Source: Solimonas sp. (lineage in GTDB: Bacteria > Pseudomonadota > Gammaproteobacteria > Nevskiales > Nevskiaceae). Taken from it: DNA of 64,000 nucleotides. The notes under the pieces were generated by a model that was not told the origin of the DNA, searched no databases, and saw nothing but the letters and a program-made list of their open reading frames with translations. Within the stretch, counting starts at the first letter, position 1, and the number at the start of each line of letters is the position of its first letter. The position numbers and the translations under genes were made by a program. Positions 8,753-17,669 of the stretch are shown here, one piece after another. The stretch spans positions 124,001 through 188,000 of the forward strand of contig JASBRP010000011.1 in NCBI GenBank assembly GCA_030149365.1. The letters run 5' to 3'.

Positions 8753-11215
8753 TCAATAGAAGGTAGCGCGGACCGTGAGGCCGTAGGTCCGCGGATCGCC
8801 CGCGTAGGCGCCGTAGTCGCCCACGCCGTAGAGCGGGTAGACGCCGCCCAGGTATTCCTTGTCGAAGACGTTGCGCGTCCACAGCCAGCTGTCCCAGGTG
8901 CCGCTGCTGTTGCGCAGGCCCAGGCGCAGGTTGGTGAGCCCGTAGCCATCGATGTAGGTGGCGCGCCCGTGCTCCACGGTGCCCCAGTAGCCGCTGCGGT
9001 AACTGTAGTCGACGCCGCCGTAGACCTCGACCTTGGGCGAGACGAAGTGGCCGTACTCCAGGCCGGCGGTGCCGGTCCAGCGCGGCGCGTTGTAGAGGAC
9101 CTCGCCGCTGAGATCCTTGTCGTTGCTACGGGTGTCCTCGTTCGGCGCGTTGTCGAAGTCCACCGTGACGGCGCGGCTGTAGGCGACGCCGGCGCGCGCC
9201 AGCAGGCCGGGCAGCAGCAGGCCGTAGCCGTCCAGCTCCACGCCCTGCAGACGCACCTTGCCGACGTTGAGCAGGTTGATCTGGCGCGGATTGGGGATGA
9301 CGGTCTGCTCTTCGTCGAAGGTCAGTGCCTGATAGTTGCGGATGTCGGTGTGATAGGCGGCGGCCGACCAGGAGATGCGCCGGGCGATCTGCCCCTTGGC
9401 ACCGATCTCGTAGGCGGTGGCTTCTTCCGGCTTGAAGGTGGGCGGCACGGATTCGCCGGTGACGCCCAGGTTGATGCCGCCGGCCTTGTAGCCGCGCGAC
9501 ACGGAGAAGTAGGTCAGCGTGTCCGGCGCCAGCTTGTAGCTCAGCGCCAGTTGCCCGGAGAAGTTGCCTTCGTCGCGCTGGGTGGCGCGGTAGTAGGCGC
9601 CGCCGGCGATCTGGTCCAGCAGGCCGTTCACGGTCAGCGCGTCCAGCCCGGCCAGCGCGAAGATCGGGCTCAGCAGGTTCAGCGCCGTGCAGTTGGGGCA
9701 GCCACCACTGCGGCTGCGGCTGACTTCGGCGTCGCGCCACTCGTGGGTGTAGCGCAGGCCAGTGGTGAGGTCGAGGCGGTCGGTCAGATGCCAGTCGATG
9801 GAGCCGAAGGCGGCGGCGCTGTCGGTGACCTGCTCGTAGGGGGTGGAGATGTAGGTACCGTCCAGCGTGGCCGGCGGGATGACCAGGTACAGCAGCGGAC
9901 CGAAGTTGCTCTCGGTCAGCGGCAGGCCGGTGGCGTCGCGGATCAGGCCGCCGAAGGTCCAGCCGACCATGTCCTCGCCGAGCGTGACGCGCTCGTTGCC
10001 GTAGAAGTCCTGGCGCAGGTAGTAGAGGCCGAACACCGAGTCGAAATGCTCGAAGTTGGAGGCGACGCGGAATTCCTGGCTGATCTGGCTGTGCTCGTTG
10101 ATGGTGCCGGTGGTCACCAGCTTCAGCGGCGTGGCGTCGTCGTTGTCGGGCACGAACTGCCAGTCGCGCCAGGCGGTGATGCTGGTCAGGCGGTGGGCTT
10201 CGCCGATGTCCCAGTTCAGCTCGGCGGAGGCCGCGCGCTGCTCCACGTCCACGTGGGTGCGGGGGTCGGAGTCCGCCACGCGGTCGTAGGGGTTGAGCGA
10301 AGGCCGGCGGTACTCCATGAAGTCGTCGCGGGCCTGCACGGCCGCACGGACCGGACCCACCAATGGATATACGCAGCATTCCTCGTCGGTCTTGCCGTAC
10401 TCGGCGATGAAGCGCCAGCTGACATCCGACGAGGGCGTCCACAGGCCCTGGCCGCGCAGGCCCCATTTGTTGCGCTCGTTGAGATCGTGGCCGTTGTGGA
10501 CGTTCTCGATCAGGCCGTCGCGCTGCGTGACATAGCCGGTGAGGCGGGTGGCAAAGGTCTCGTCGCCGAAGAAGCGGCCGTTGACGCTGCCGCGCAACTG
10601 CCGCGAGCCGTAGTTGCCGATGGTGCCTTCGAGCAGCGCCTCGTAATCATGCGAGGGCGCCTTGGTGACGATGTTGAGGACACCGGCGGTGGTGTTCTTG
10701 CCGAATAGCGTGCCCTGGGGGCCGCGCAGGACTTCCACGCGGTCGAGGTCCACCAGATCGAAGATCGACAGGCCCTGGCGGCCCAGGTAGACGCCGTCCA
10801 GGAACAGACCGACGCTGCTCTCGATGCCGTCGTTGACCGAGCTGGAGCCCAGGCCGCGGATGGTGAAGCTGGTGAGGCGCGGATTGGGCACGGTGACGAC
10901 CAGGCCGGGCACGCGCTCCTGGATGTCGGTGGCCAGCGTCAGGCCCGCGGAGCCCAGGGCGTCGCCGTCCAGCACGGCCAGCGAAATGGGCACGTCCAGC
11001 GCGCGTTCTTCCTTGCGGCGCGCGGTGACGACGATGGCTTCCAGCTGGATGGTGTCCGGCTTCTCCGCCAGCACCGGGGTGGGACTCTCTTGCTGGTTGG
11101 ACTCCACCGCGATGGTGTCCAGGATTTCAGGTGCGGTGTCCTGGGCCAGCGCGCCGCCCGCCGCCACGCCCAGGCTGCCTGCCAGCCAGAAAATGAAACT
11201 TTTACCCGCTCCCAT
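8753..11215 (-). CDS. TonB-dependent outer-membrane receptor heading the ceramidase operon
   Basis: An 820-residue TonB-dependent receptor. It has a signal peptide ending near ALAQ, a short N-terminal extension, a plug domain (VPISLAVLDG, then RGPQGTLFGKNTTAG) and a long beta barrel ending in the outer-membrane signature ATFY with C-terminal aromatic Tyr. It belongs to the large carbohydrate/lipid-type TBDR group, not the siderophore type, since there is no STN domain. First gene of a five-gene operon with PhyH, ceramidase, SDR and hydrolase, all lacking signal peptides. That arrangement suggests it brings a lipid or amphiphile into the periplasm for uptake. The ligand is unknown. Confidence 0.9.
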   Translation of the reverse strand: MGAGKSFIFWLAGSLGVAAGGALAQDTAPEILDTIAVESNQQESPTPVLAEKPDTIQLEAIVVTARRKEERALDVPISLAVLDGDALGSAGLTLATDIQERVPGLVVTVPNPRLTSFTIRGLGSSSVNDGIESSVGLFLDGVYLGRQGLSIFDLVDLDRVEVLRGPQGTLFGKNTTAGVLNIVTKAPSHDYEALLEGTIGNYGSRQLRGSVNGRFFGDETFATRLTGYVTQRDGLIENVHNGHDLNERNKWGLRGQGLWTPSSDVSWRFIAEYGKTDEECCVYPLVGPVRAAVQARDDFMEYRRPSLNPYDRVADSDPRTHVDVEQRAASAELNWDIGEAHRLTSITAWRDWQFVPDNDDATPLKLVTTGTINEHSQISQEFRVASNFEHFDSVFGLYYLRQDFYGNERVTLGEDMVGWTFGGLIRDATGLPLTESNFGPLLYLVIPPATLDGTYISTPYEQVTDSAAAFGSIDWHLTDRLDLTTGLRYTHEWRDAEVSRSRSGGCPNCTALNLLSPIFALAGLDALTVNGLLDQIAGGAYYRATQRDEGNFSGQLALSYKLAPDTLTYFSVSRGYKAGGINLGVTGESVPPTFKPEEATAYEIGAKGQIARRISWSAAAYHTDIRNYQALTFDEEQTVIPNPRQINLLNVGKVRLQGVELDGYGLLLPGLLARAGVAYSRAVTVDFDNAPNEDTRSNDKDLSGEVLYNAPRWTGTAGLEYGHFVSPKVEVYGGVDYSYRSGYWGTVEHGRATYIDGYGLTNLRLGLRNSSGTWDSWLWTRNVFDKEYLGGVYPLYGVGDYGAYAGDPRTYGLTVRATFY

Positions 11216-11596
11216 TTACGTTTCCGCCCGATGAAGCCTGATGAGGCTGCGTAGGATGCTGGCGAGAGTGAGGGGAAACCATATGTTCGCTCAAGAATAT
11301 GTTCTGATATTCATATACTCCTGGACGGCTGGGAAATTCTGCCTAAAAGATTGAAATCCGGCGCAATGAGCGGATTCCGGAAGCTGGAAGGGCTTTTCCT
11401 GACAGCCTCCGCAAGCGCGGGCGCGCCGGTCCGGGACTTTTGCTGGTGCTGGATGCTGGTTTCCTCATGTGCCGGCTCCGGGTGATGCGCGCAGTGGGCA
11501 TGCGGAACTGACGAGCCCGTCAGGTGGCCAGGCCCTGCTGGCCCTTGTACATTCGCCCGGAATTGCCGGGGGGCTCCTCTGAATCGATATCAGCCA
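11216..11596. other. Divergent intergenic region between TonB receptor and S9 peptidase
   Basis: A 381-base gap without a credible gene. The part nearest the receptor is unusually AT-rich and holds the operator-like repeats listed separately. The rest contains a weak dyad around ATCCG/CGGAT near 11360 and no other clear signal. Both divergent genes should have promoters here, but I could not fix a convincing -35/-10 pair for either. Confidence 0.6.
11281..11316. promoter_or_regulatory. Candidate operator: repeated ATATGTTC plus GAATAT-N6-ATATTC palindrome
   Basis: ATATGTTC occurs twice, 16 bases apart (11281 and 11297), so both copies lie on about the same DNA face. The second copy overlaps a perfect inverted repeat, GAATAT-N6-ATATTC at 11295-11312. 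The site is 65-100 bases upstream of the TonB receptor ATG, a usual place for a regulator. No regulator gene sits in the operon, so the binding protein is unknown. Confidence 0.4.
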
Positions 11597-13573
11597 ATGA
11601 GCGGCCGTCATGGCCGCCGGTATGCCGCGACCGCGGCCCGCGTCGTCGCGGGCCTGGTGCTTTTCTGGGGCGGCGCGACGCAAGCCGCACCACCGCTCGA
11701 GGTTTACGGGCGCCTGCCGGGTGTGGAGCAGATCGTGCTGTCTCCTGCCGGGACGCAATACGCGTTCGTCGCCGTCATGGGCGAGTCGCGAAAGCTGGGT
11801 GTGGCGAGCTTCGACAAGGAACTCCGCTACCAGATCGGCGTTGGCGATCACAAGCTGAGGGACCTGCAGTGGGCAGGCGAGGACCATGTGCTGGCCACCT
11901 TCAGCAAGACCGTGGATCTGCCCTTCCTGCGGGAGAGACACCATGAGCTGGACGCGGTGTCGGTCATCCAGCCGCAGCAGAGACAGATTTTCTCGGTCTT
12001 CCAGAAATCGGCTTCCATCGCCCACACGGTGCGGGGGCATTTCGGCTCGGCGCTGGTCGATGGGCGCTGGCAGGGATTCTTCGGCGGGATCACGTACACG
12101 CGCAGCAGCAGTTTCAGCGACTACGAGTATTCGCACGGCTATGCCGATCTGTATCGCGTCGACCTGGTGACGGGCAAACCGATCCTGGAGGCTCGCGGTT
12201 CGTACAACCACGATGGCTGGGCGCTGGACGCGGACGGCTCCGTGGTGGCGCACGCGATGTATGTGGAGACCTCGGGGCGCTGGCGGCTCTATGCGGGCAA
12301 GGCCCGCAAGACGCTCCTGATGGAGCGCGTGGCGCCCCTGGGGGAGGTGAACCTGGTGGGCCTGGGGCGCCAGCCCGGAACCGTGCTGGTGATGGACAAG
12401 AGCGGTGACGCGGATGTGCTCTGGGAGGTTTCCACCGCCGATGGTCGGGCGGTGGAACTGCTGGCCGAGGACGCCTTCGACCGGTTGCTGTTCGACCCGA
12501 GATCGCGGCTGCTGATCGGCGCGCGGGTGCCGGACCCGCGTGGCGCCGTCTTCTTCGACCCGCTGGCGCAGGCGCGCTACGAGGGCACGCGCAAGGCATT
12601 CCCGGGGCTGCAGATGGAACTGCGGTCGGCCACCAGTGGCCTGGACCGCCTGTTGGTCAGGACGGACGGGGGAGATGATTCCGGAACCTTCTGGCTCGTG
12701 GACATTGCGAGCGGAAAGGCCGGGCCCGTGGGTTACGAGTACCCAGGGATCGGACCGGCCGATGTGGCCGCGACCCGGACCTATCGCTACAAGGCGGGGG
12801 ACGGCCTGGCGATCGAAGCCATCCTGACGGAGCCGCGCGGGCGTCCGGCCAAAGCCCTGCCGCTGGTGGTCCTGCCCCATGGAGGCCCGATCGGGGTCAA
12901 GGACAGGATCGGCTTCGACTGGTGGGCGCAGGCTTTCGCCTCGCGTGGTTACGTAGTGATGCAACCCAACTACCGGGGCTCCTCCGGATACGGCCGTGCT
13001 TTCCAGCAGGCGGGCCACGGCGAGTGGGGTGGCAAGATGCTGTCCGACATCGCCGACGGTATCAGGGCACTGGCGGCCGAAGGCGCGATCGATCCGCGGC
13101 GAGTCTGTATTGCCGGGGGCAGCTACGGTGGATATGCGGCGCTGGCCGGGGTGACCCTGCAGAACGGTCTTTACCGCTGCGCCGTGTCGGTCAACGGCGT
13201 CTCCGATGTGCGTGCGATGCTGGACGAGGCCTCCCGCCGACATGGCTATCACAGTGCCGTGAGCCGATTCCTGCGCTCGGCGACGGGCGCGGCGACCGAT
13301 TCTGCGGTGCTGCGCGAGATTTCGCCGTTCCGGCATGCGAAGCGCGCCGATGCTCCGATCCTGCTGATCCACGGGCAGGACGATACCGTGGTGGAGGCTT
13401 CGCACAGCCGCCGGATGGCGGATGCCCTGCGCGACGCGGACAAGCCGGTGGAACTGGTGATGATGCCCGGCGAAGACCACTGGCTGTCGCGCGAATCGAC
13501 ACGCAAGGAGATGCTGCAGAAATCGGTGGAATTCGTCCTGCGACACAATCCCCCTGACCCGGTGACGCCGTGA
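11597..13573 (+). CDS. Secreted prolyl oligopeptidase-like (S9) peptidase
   Basis: A 658-residue S9-family serine peptidase. The N-terminus has arginines followed by a hydrophobic stretch ending at TQAAP, a likely signal peptide. A beta-propeller-like region fills the middle. The C-terminal alpha/beta-hydrolase domain has the nucleophile motif GGSYGGYA, the acid in HGQDDTVV and the His in GEDHWL. Such enzymes cleave short peptides, often after proline or alanine, in the periplasm. No strong Shine-Dalgarno precedes ATG 11597. It is divergent from the TonB receptor, sharing a 381-base control region. Confidence 0.87.
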   Translation: MSGRHGRRYAATAARVVAGLVLFWGGATQAAPPLEVYGRLPGVEQIVLSPAGTQYAFVAVMGESRKLGVASFDKELRYQIGVGDHKLRDLQWAGEDHVLATFSKTVDLPFLRERHHELDAVSVIQPQQRQIFSVFQKSASIAHTVRGHFGSALVDGRWQGFFGGITYTRSSSFSDYEYSHGYADLYRVDLVTGKPILEARGSYNHDGWALDADGSVVAHAMYVETSGRWRLYAGKARKTLLMERVAPLGEVNLVGLGRQPGTVLVMDKSGDADVLWEVSTADGRAVELLAEDAFDRLLFDPRSRLLIGARVPDPRGAVFFDPLAQARYEGTRKAFPGLQMELRSATSGLDRLLVRTDGGDDSGTFWLVDIASGKAGPVGYEYPGIGPADVAATRTYRYKAGDGLAIEAILTEPRGRPAKALPLVVLPHGGPIGVKDRIGFDWWAQAFASRGYVVMQPNYRGSSGYGRAFQQAGHGEWGGKMLSDIADGIRALAAEGAIDPRRVCIAGGSYGGYAALAGVTLQNGLYRCAVSVNGVSDVRAMLDEASRRHGYHSAVSRFLRSATGAATDSAVLREISPFRHAKRADAPILLIHGQDDTVVEASHSRRMADALRDADKPVELVMMPGEDHWLSRESTRKEMLQKSVEFVLRHNPPDPVTP

Positions 13574-13649
13574 AGCGCGAGTGGCGGCGGGCCTTGCCGG
13601 AGGGCGGCGGCATTCCTTCCCGTGCCGCCCGCTGCTAGGCTACCGGCCC

Positions 13650-14402
13650 ATGGGAGAATCAAATTTGGCCTGCATCCAGTGGTCGCGCCGGCGACGTTCA
13701 CGGCGCGCCGTGCTTTTTGCCGTGCTGTGCACCGCCAGCCTGCAGGTGGCCGCCGCCGAGCCGCTGAAGCTCTACCTGCACAAGGATCGCGGCATGCCGG
13801 TGTATACCAGCCTCAAGCCGGACAACGTGGAATACACCGTGGTGTATCCCGGGTCGGGTGCGGCGCGTCCTGTGCTGAGCCTTCCGCCGTCCGATCCGGC
13901 GGTGGACAACCCCAACCCCGAGAGTGCTGAGGTACTGGTGGGGTGGGCGGCGTCCTGCAAGGGTGTGAGCAAGCAGGCGATCGACCAGCGTGCGGTGCAG
14001 TGGCAGGACCAGGTGGCCCGGCAGGCCGAGGCGCATGGCGTGCCGGTGGCGCTGGTGCATGCCGTGATCCGCGTGGAGTCCTGCTTCGACCCGCGCGCGC
14101 TGTCGCGCGTGGGCGCGCGTGGCCTGATGCAGCTGATGCCGAAGACGGCGGAGCATCTGGGCGTGGCCGACAGCTTCGACGGCGACCAGAACATTGCCGG
14201 CGGAGTGCGCTACCTGAGCCAGTTGCTCAACCGCTTCAAGAACGACACCCGCCTGGCCGTGGCTGCCTACAACGCGGGCCCCACCGCGGTGGATGCGTAT
14301 GGCGGCATCCCGCCTTTCTCCGAAACCCGCAAATACGTGGAGCGGGTGCTCGCGGAGTACCGCGAGCGCAGCCCGGCGGCCCCGAAGAAGCCCAAGGGCT
14401 GA
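13650..14402 (+). CDS. Lytic transglycosylase, SLT domain
   Basis: A 250-residue exported protein. A basic N-terminus (RRRRSRR) and hydrophobic run ending at VAAAE make a signal peptide. The SLT domain spans about residues 120-240: the catalytic Glu is in RVESCFDP, followed by GARGLMQLMP, an NIAGGVRYL block and AAYNAGP. These cleave the peptidoglycan glycan strand to 1,6-anhydromuropeptides. The start at ATG 13650 gives a clean signal peptide; the track's 13581 start adds 23 residues from upstream DNA. The N-terminal domain resembles the DUF4124-like part found on some such enzymes, but this is weak. Confidence 0.86.
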   Translation: MGESNLACIQWSRRRRSRRAVLFAVLCTASLQVAAAEPLKLYLHKDRGMPVYTSLKPDNVEYTVVYPGSGAARPVLSLPPSDPAVDNPNPESAEVLVGWAASCKGVSKQAIDQRAVQWQDQVARQAEAHGVPVALVHAVIRVESCFDPRALSRVGARGLMQLMPKTAEHLGVADSFDGDQNIAGGVRYLSQLLNRFKNDTRLAVAAYNAGPTAVDAYGGIPPFSETRKYVERVLAEYRERSPAAPKKPKG

Positions 14403-14429
14403 AGAGGGGTTACCCGGCTAGGCTCAAGC

Positions 14430-15215
14430 CTACCGGCTTGTGGCCGGGGCTTCCGCCGACACCCAAGGCGGGCTTTCGTTTTCCGGCGCTCCGAGGTGGC
14501 GGGCCACCTGGTTGATCCAGGCATCCAGCGCGTCAGGCTCGGTGGGTACTTGTATGAACAGCGCCTGCACCGCGCTGAGCCCCGCGGCTTCGATGAGCCG
14601 TTTCTCGTTGCAGACCCACTCGCGGCGCTCGCACAGGATGGCGTGCGCCTCTTCCATGATCGCCTTGGTCGCCTGGCCCAGCGCTCCGGCCACGTTGCCG
14701 CGGCGTGCGTGGGCACGTGCATAGGCGAGGCTGAAGGATCGGCAGAATCGCCACCGGGCCGGACCGGCGGCGGCGAGCTTGGCGGGGTACGGCCGGGTGG
14801 GCAGCAGTCCGCTCAGCACCCGGCACGATGCCAGCTCGGCGGCCAGCAGGTAGGTGGGCGCTCCTGCGGTGTAGCCGAGCAGGGCGTCCACCTCGAACTC
14901 GCCTTCCTCGGCGCGGCGTGACCAATGCTCGACCATGTCGAGGTCACGCAGCAGGACGTCCACACGGTGTTCGCCGATCTGGAGCCAAGCGCCGCCGTTC
15001 ATGATGCGCCCCCAGGAGCCGGGCGGATGGACGGTGCCGTACCTGGAGAGCGCGGACAGCCCTGGCTCGCCACGGTAGTAGAGGCCCAGGTCCCAGTCGC
15101 TGCCGGGATCGCCACCGCCAAAGGCGCGCGAGCCTCCCAGGACAACCGCGACCGCGCCGGGAGCGGCGGCGAGATCGTTGACCAGCGTGATGAGAGGGTA
15201 GGGAATCTGGCTCAT
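14430..15215 (-). CDS. Nucleotidyltransferase (Pol-beta-like) domain protein
   Basis: A 261-residue protein with the nucleotidyltransferase signature GGSRAFGGGDPGSDWDLG: the GS pair, then an Asp-x-Asp metal site, with a third acidic residue in RVDVLL. The C-terminal half is helical. This resembles stand-alone MNT/kanamycin-type or DUF4037-type nucleotidyltransferases, whose targets range from antibiotics to tRNA or protein; the role here is not known. Start at ATG 15215 (MSQIPYP), which puts the domain at the N-terminus; no good Shine-Dalgarno is seen. Divergent from the pentapeptide-repeat gene. Confidence 0.75.
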   Translation of the reverse strand: MSQIPYPLITLVNDLAAAPGAVAVVLGGSRAFGGGDPGSDWDLGLYYRGEPGLSALSRYGTVHPPGSWGRIMNGGAWLQIGEHRVDVLLRDLDMVEHWSRRAEEGEFEVDALLGYTAGAPTYLLAAELASCRVLSGLLPTRPYPAKLAAAGPARWRFCRSFSLAYARAHARRGNVAGALGQATKAIMEEAHAILCERREWVCNEKRLIEAAGLSAVQALFIQVPTEPDALDAWINQVARHLGAPENESPPWVSAEAPATSR

Positions 15216-15343
15216 GGAGAGGGTGAGCGGAGTGTCGATCCTGAACTTGTCTAATCTACCGCATTGGGCTGATCTGCATTCCTGGCCGGGGTGCGACGAT
15301 CTGCCCGCGTGGGACACGACGGCATTCGCATCGGGCATGGGCA

Positions 15344-15946
15344 ATGAGCAATAGCAAGCTGGATGAGGCGGAGTATTCCAACCAGGTCTTCGAGAAGCTT
15401 GAACTCGAAGGTGCCGAGTTGCAGGGAGTGAGCTTCCACGACTGCACGTTCGTGAAGTGCAGCTTTGCAAACGCGAAGCTGGCCCAGTGCCGCTTCGACA
15501 ACTGCAATTTCGTCAGCTGCAACCTCAGCCTGCTCAATGTTCGCGGCAGTGCGTTCCGTGAAGTGTCCTTCTCATCCAGCAAGCTGCTCGGTATCGACTG
15601 GACCATGGCGCGCTGGCCCAGCGTGGCGCTCAGCGGCCAGCTCCGCTTCGAGGAGTGCCTGCTGAATTCGTCTTCCTTCTTCGGCCTGTACCTGCAGGAG
15701 CTGAAGATGGAGGCCTGCCAGGCGCACGATGTCGATTTCACCGAGGCGGACTGCGGCCATGCCAGCTTCCTGCAGACGGATTTCGCCGGCGCCACGTTCC
15801 ACCAGACCAAGCTGGTCAAGGCGGACTTCAGTGATGCGACGAACTATGTGATCGACGTGCGGACCAACAAGATCAATGGCGCGCGCTTCAGCCTGCCGGA
15901 CGCGGTGAACCTGCTGCGCAGCCTAGATATCGAGATCGTGGATTGA
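15344..15946 (+). CDS. Pentapeptide-repeat protein, Qnr/McbG-like size
   Basis: A 200-residue protein made almost wholly of pentapeptide repeats of the A(D/N)LxX type, clear in CTFVKCSFANAKLAQCRF and in the C-terminal block ADFSDA. These repeats fold into a right-handed square beta helix. Length and the C-terminal helix-like tail (PDAVNLLRSLDIEIVD) recall the Qnr/McbG group that mimics DNA and protects DNA gyrase, but many proteins of this fold have other or unknown roles. Repeat register is interrupted near residues 85-105. It stands alone, divergent from the nucleotidyltransferase gene. Confidence 0.8.
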   Translation: MSNSKLDEAEYSNQVFEKLELEGAELQGVSFHDCTFVKCSFANAKLAQCRFDNCNFVSCNLSLLNVRGSAFREVSFSSSKLLGIDWTMARWPSVALSGQLRFEECLLNSSSFFGLYLQELKMEACQAHDVDFTEADCGHASFLQTDFAGATFHQTKLVKADFSDATNYVIDVRTNKINGARFSLPDAVNLLRSLDIEIVD

Positions 15947-16081
15947 GGCAGGCTGCCGCGGCCGGGCAGGCCCGGGGTCGCCCCGGATGAGTGGTGCCCG
16001 GCCGGAGCCGTTCGGCTACACTGGGTTCATCCCGCCTCAGCCAGCACGCAGCCAGGGCATTTCCACATTCCGGCCGCGCGC

Positions 16082-16606
16082 ATGTCCGACTCCACCGTTC
16101 CCGGTGCCCTTCCCAGCGGTTCCCTGCAGACGCTCTACCGCGAGCATCACGGCTGGCTGCTGGGTTGGCTACGGCAGAAGCTGAGCGGGGCGGAGCAGGC
16201 CTCCGACCTGGCGCAGGACACCTTCCTGCGGCTGATGGCGCAGCGGCAGCCGTTGGAGGCGCTGCGCACGCCGCGGGCCTACCTGACTACCGTGGCCCAC
16301 GGCCTGCTGGTGAACTACTGGCGTCGCCAGGACCTGGAGCGCGCCTGGCTGGAAGCCCTGGCCAGCCTGCCGGAGCCGCTGGCGGCCTCGCCCGAGGAAC
16401 AGGCACTGGCGCTGGAAGCGCTGCAGGCAGTGGACGCCATGCTGGCGCGCCTGCCGGCGCGGGTGCGCGAGGCCTTCCTGCTGTCGCAACTCGATGGGCT
16501 CAAGTACGCGGAGATCGCCCTGCGCCTCGGGGTGTCGGAGCGCATGGTGAAGAAATACATGGCGCAGGCAATGCTGCAATGCCTGCTGCTGGATGTGCGG
16601 GACTGA
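16082..16606 (+). CDS. FecI-like ECF sigma factor
   Basis: A 174-residue ECF sigma factor with region 2 (DLAQDTFLRLM, then RAYLTTVAHGLLVNYWRR) and region 4 (LPARVREAFLLSQLDGLKYAEIA, then helix-turn-helix ending VKKYM). The sequence matches the FecI group that drives TonB receptor genes when an iron chelate binds. The anti-sigma/regulator gene follows eight bases later and the receptor after that, the standard fecI-fecR-fecA order. I saw no convincing Fur box upstream of the ATG. Confidence 0.9.
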   Translation: MSDSTVPGALPSGSLQTLYREHHGWLLGWLRQKLSGAEQASDLAQDTFLRLMAQRQPLEALRTPRAYLTTVAHGLLVNYWRRQDLERAWLEALASLPEPLAASPEEQALALEALQAVDAMLARLPARVREAFLLSQLDGLKYAEIALRLGVSERMVKKYMAQAMLQCLLLDVRD

Positions 16607-16613
16607 GCGGCCC

Positions 16614-17567
16614 ATGAAACCCTCCATCATCGAATTCGCCGTGGCGCAGCAGGCGGCCGAGTGGTTTGCCCTGCTCAACGCCGACCGGGTGGACGAGACC
16701 GCCCGCAGCGACTGGCAGCAGTGGCTGGGCGCCCGCCCGGAGCATGCCCAGGCCTGGGCGCGCGTGGAGGCGATCGGCCAGCAGTTCGACTCGCTGTCGG
16801 CGATGCCGGCCCGGCAGGCGCTGAAGGGCGCGGGGCGTGGCCGTCGCCGCGCGATCCGGATGCTGGCGATGGCCAGCATCGGCGTCAGCCTGGGCTGGGC
16901 CGGCAGCCGCTCCCGGCCCTGGCAGTCCTGGAGCGCCGACCACGGGACCGCGGTGGGCGAGACGCGCGAACTGCTGCTGGCAGACCGGACGCAGGTCTGG
17001 CTCAACACCGATACGGCGGTGGACGTGGACTACGGCCCGACGCTGCGGCGCCTGGTGCTGCGCCGCGGCGAGGTGCTGGTGCGCACCGCGGCGGACACGG
17101 TGCAGCCGTCGCGGCCCTGGGTGGTGGATACGCCGCAGGGGCGCCTGCGGGCGCTCGGCACGCACTTCAGCGTGCGCCGCCTGGAGGACTCCACCGTGGT
17201 CGCGGTGTTCGAGGGCGCGGTGGAGATTCGCCCTGCTTCGGGCGCGGCGCCCATGGTATTGCCGGCGGGGCGCCAGGCACGCTTCTGGGACGACCGCATC
17301 GAAGCGGCGCAGCCTGCCGAGCTGTTCCGCCAGGCCTGGGCCCGCGGCGTGCTGGTGGCCGACGACATGCGCCTGGGCGACTTCATCGCCGAGCTGTCCC
17401 GCCACCGCCCCGGCCACCTGGGCTGCGATCCGGCGGTGGCGGACCTGCGGCTGGTGGGCGCCTACCCGCTGGCGGATACCGATCGGGTGCTGGCGGCACT
17501 GGAGGACACGCTGCCGGTGAGCGTGCAGAGGACCCTGCCGTGGTGGACCGTGGTGCGTCCCCGTTGA
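16614..17567 (+). CDS. FecR-like anti-sigma / sigma regulator
   Basis: A 317-residue FecR-family protein. The N-terminal cytoplasmic domain (EFAVAQQAAEWFALLNADR..., DWQQWL) binds the sigma factor. A short hydrophobic segment near residues 78-90 is the single membrane span. The periplasmic FecR domain follows (TAVGETRELLLADRT, then LGTHFSVR). It passes the ligand signal from the receptor's STN domain to the sigma factor. Start at ATG 16614, seven codons after the track's start. Confidence 0.88.
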   Translation: MKPSIIEFAVAQQAAEWFALLNADRVDETARSDWQQWLGARPEHAQAWARVEAIGQQFDSLSAMPARQALKGAGRGRRRAIRMLAMASIGVSLGWAGSRSRPWQSWSADHGTAVGETRELLLADRTQVWLNTDTAVDVDYGPTLRRLVLRRGEVLVRTAADTVQPSRPWVVDTPQGRLRALGTHFSVRRLEDSTVVAVFEGAVEIRPASGAAPMVLPAGRQARFWDDRIEAAQPAELFRQAWARGVLVADDMRLGDFIAELSRHRPGHLGCDPAVADLRLVGAYPLADTDRVLAALEDTLPVSVQRTLPWWTVVRPR

Positions 17568-17669
17568 AGGCGGCGGCCCCGCGCGGCGGGCGGTTCCCTT
17601 TTTTGTTTCTCGTTTGGCAATGCAGGTGAGGGCCTCGTGCCCGCCGCCATATCGAGAAGGGAATTCGTC
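17568..17669 (+). promoter_or_regulatory. Leader of the FecA-like receptor, T-rich tract as possible ECF promoter
   Basis: The gap before the receptor is GC-rich, then holds a sharp T-rich tract (CCCTTTTTTGTTTCTCG, about 17597-17613). A FecI-type promoter is expected here because receptor genes of this class are targets of their own sigma factor. The T tract is the only odd element, but the consensus is too loose for a firm call; it could also be a weak terminator for fecR. Confidence 0.25.

Noticed and set aside
5918-10708. 1596-codon plus-strand ORF antisense to the ceramidase operon
   Set aside because: It lies fully opposite to TonB receptor, PhyH, ceramidase and SDR genes with recognisable motifs. 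Its protein is low-complexity Gly/Ala/Gln/Arg/His typical of a GC-rich antisense frame.
11465-13546. 693-codon minus-strand ORF
   Set aside because: Antisense to the S9 peptidase, which has signal peptide and full catalytic triad motifs.
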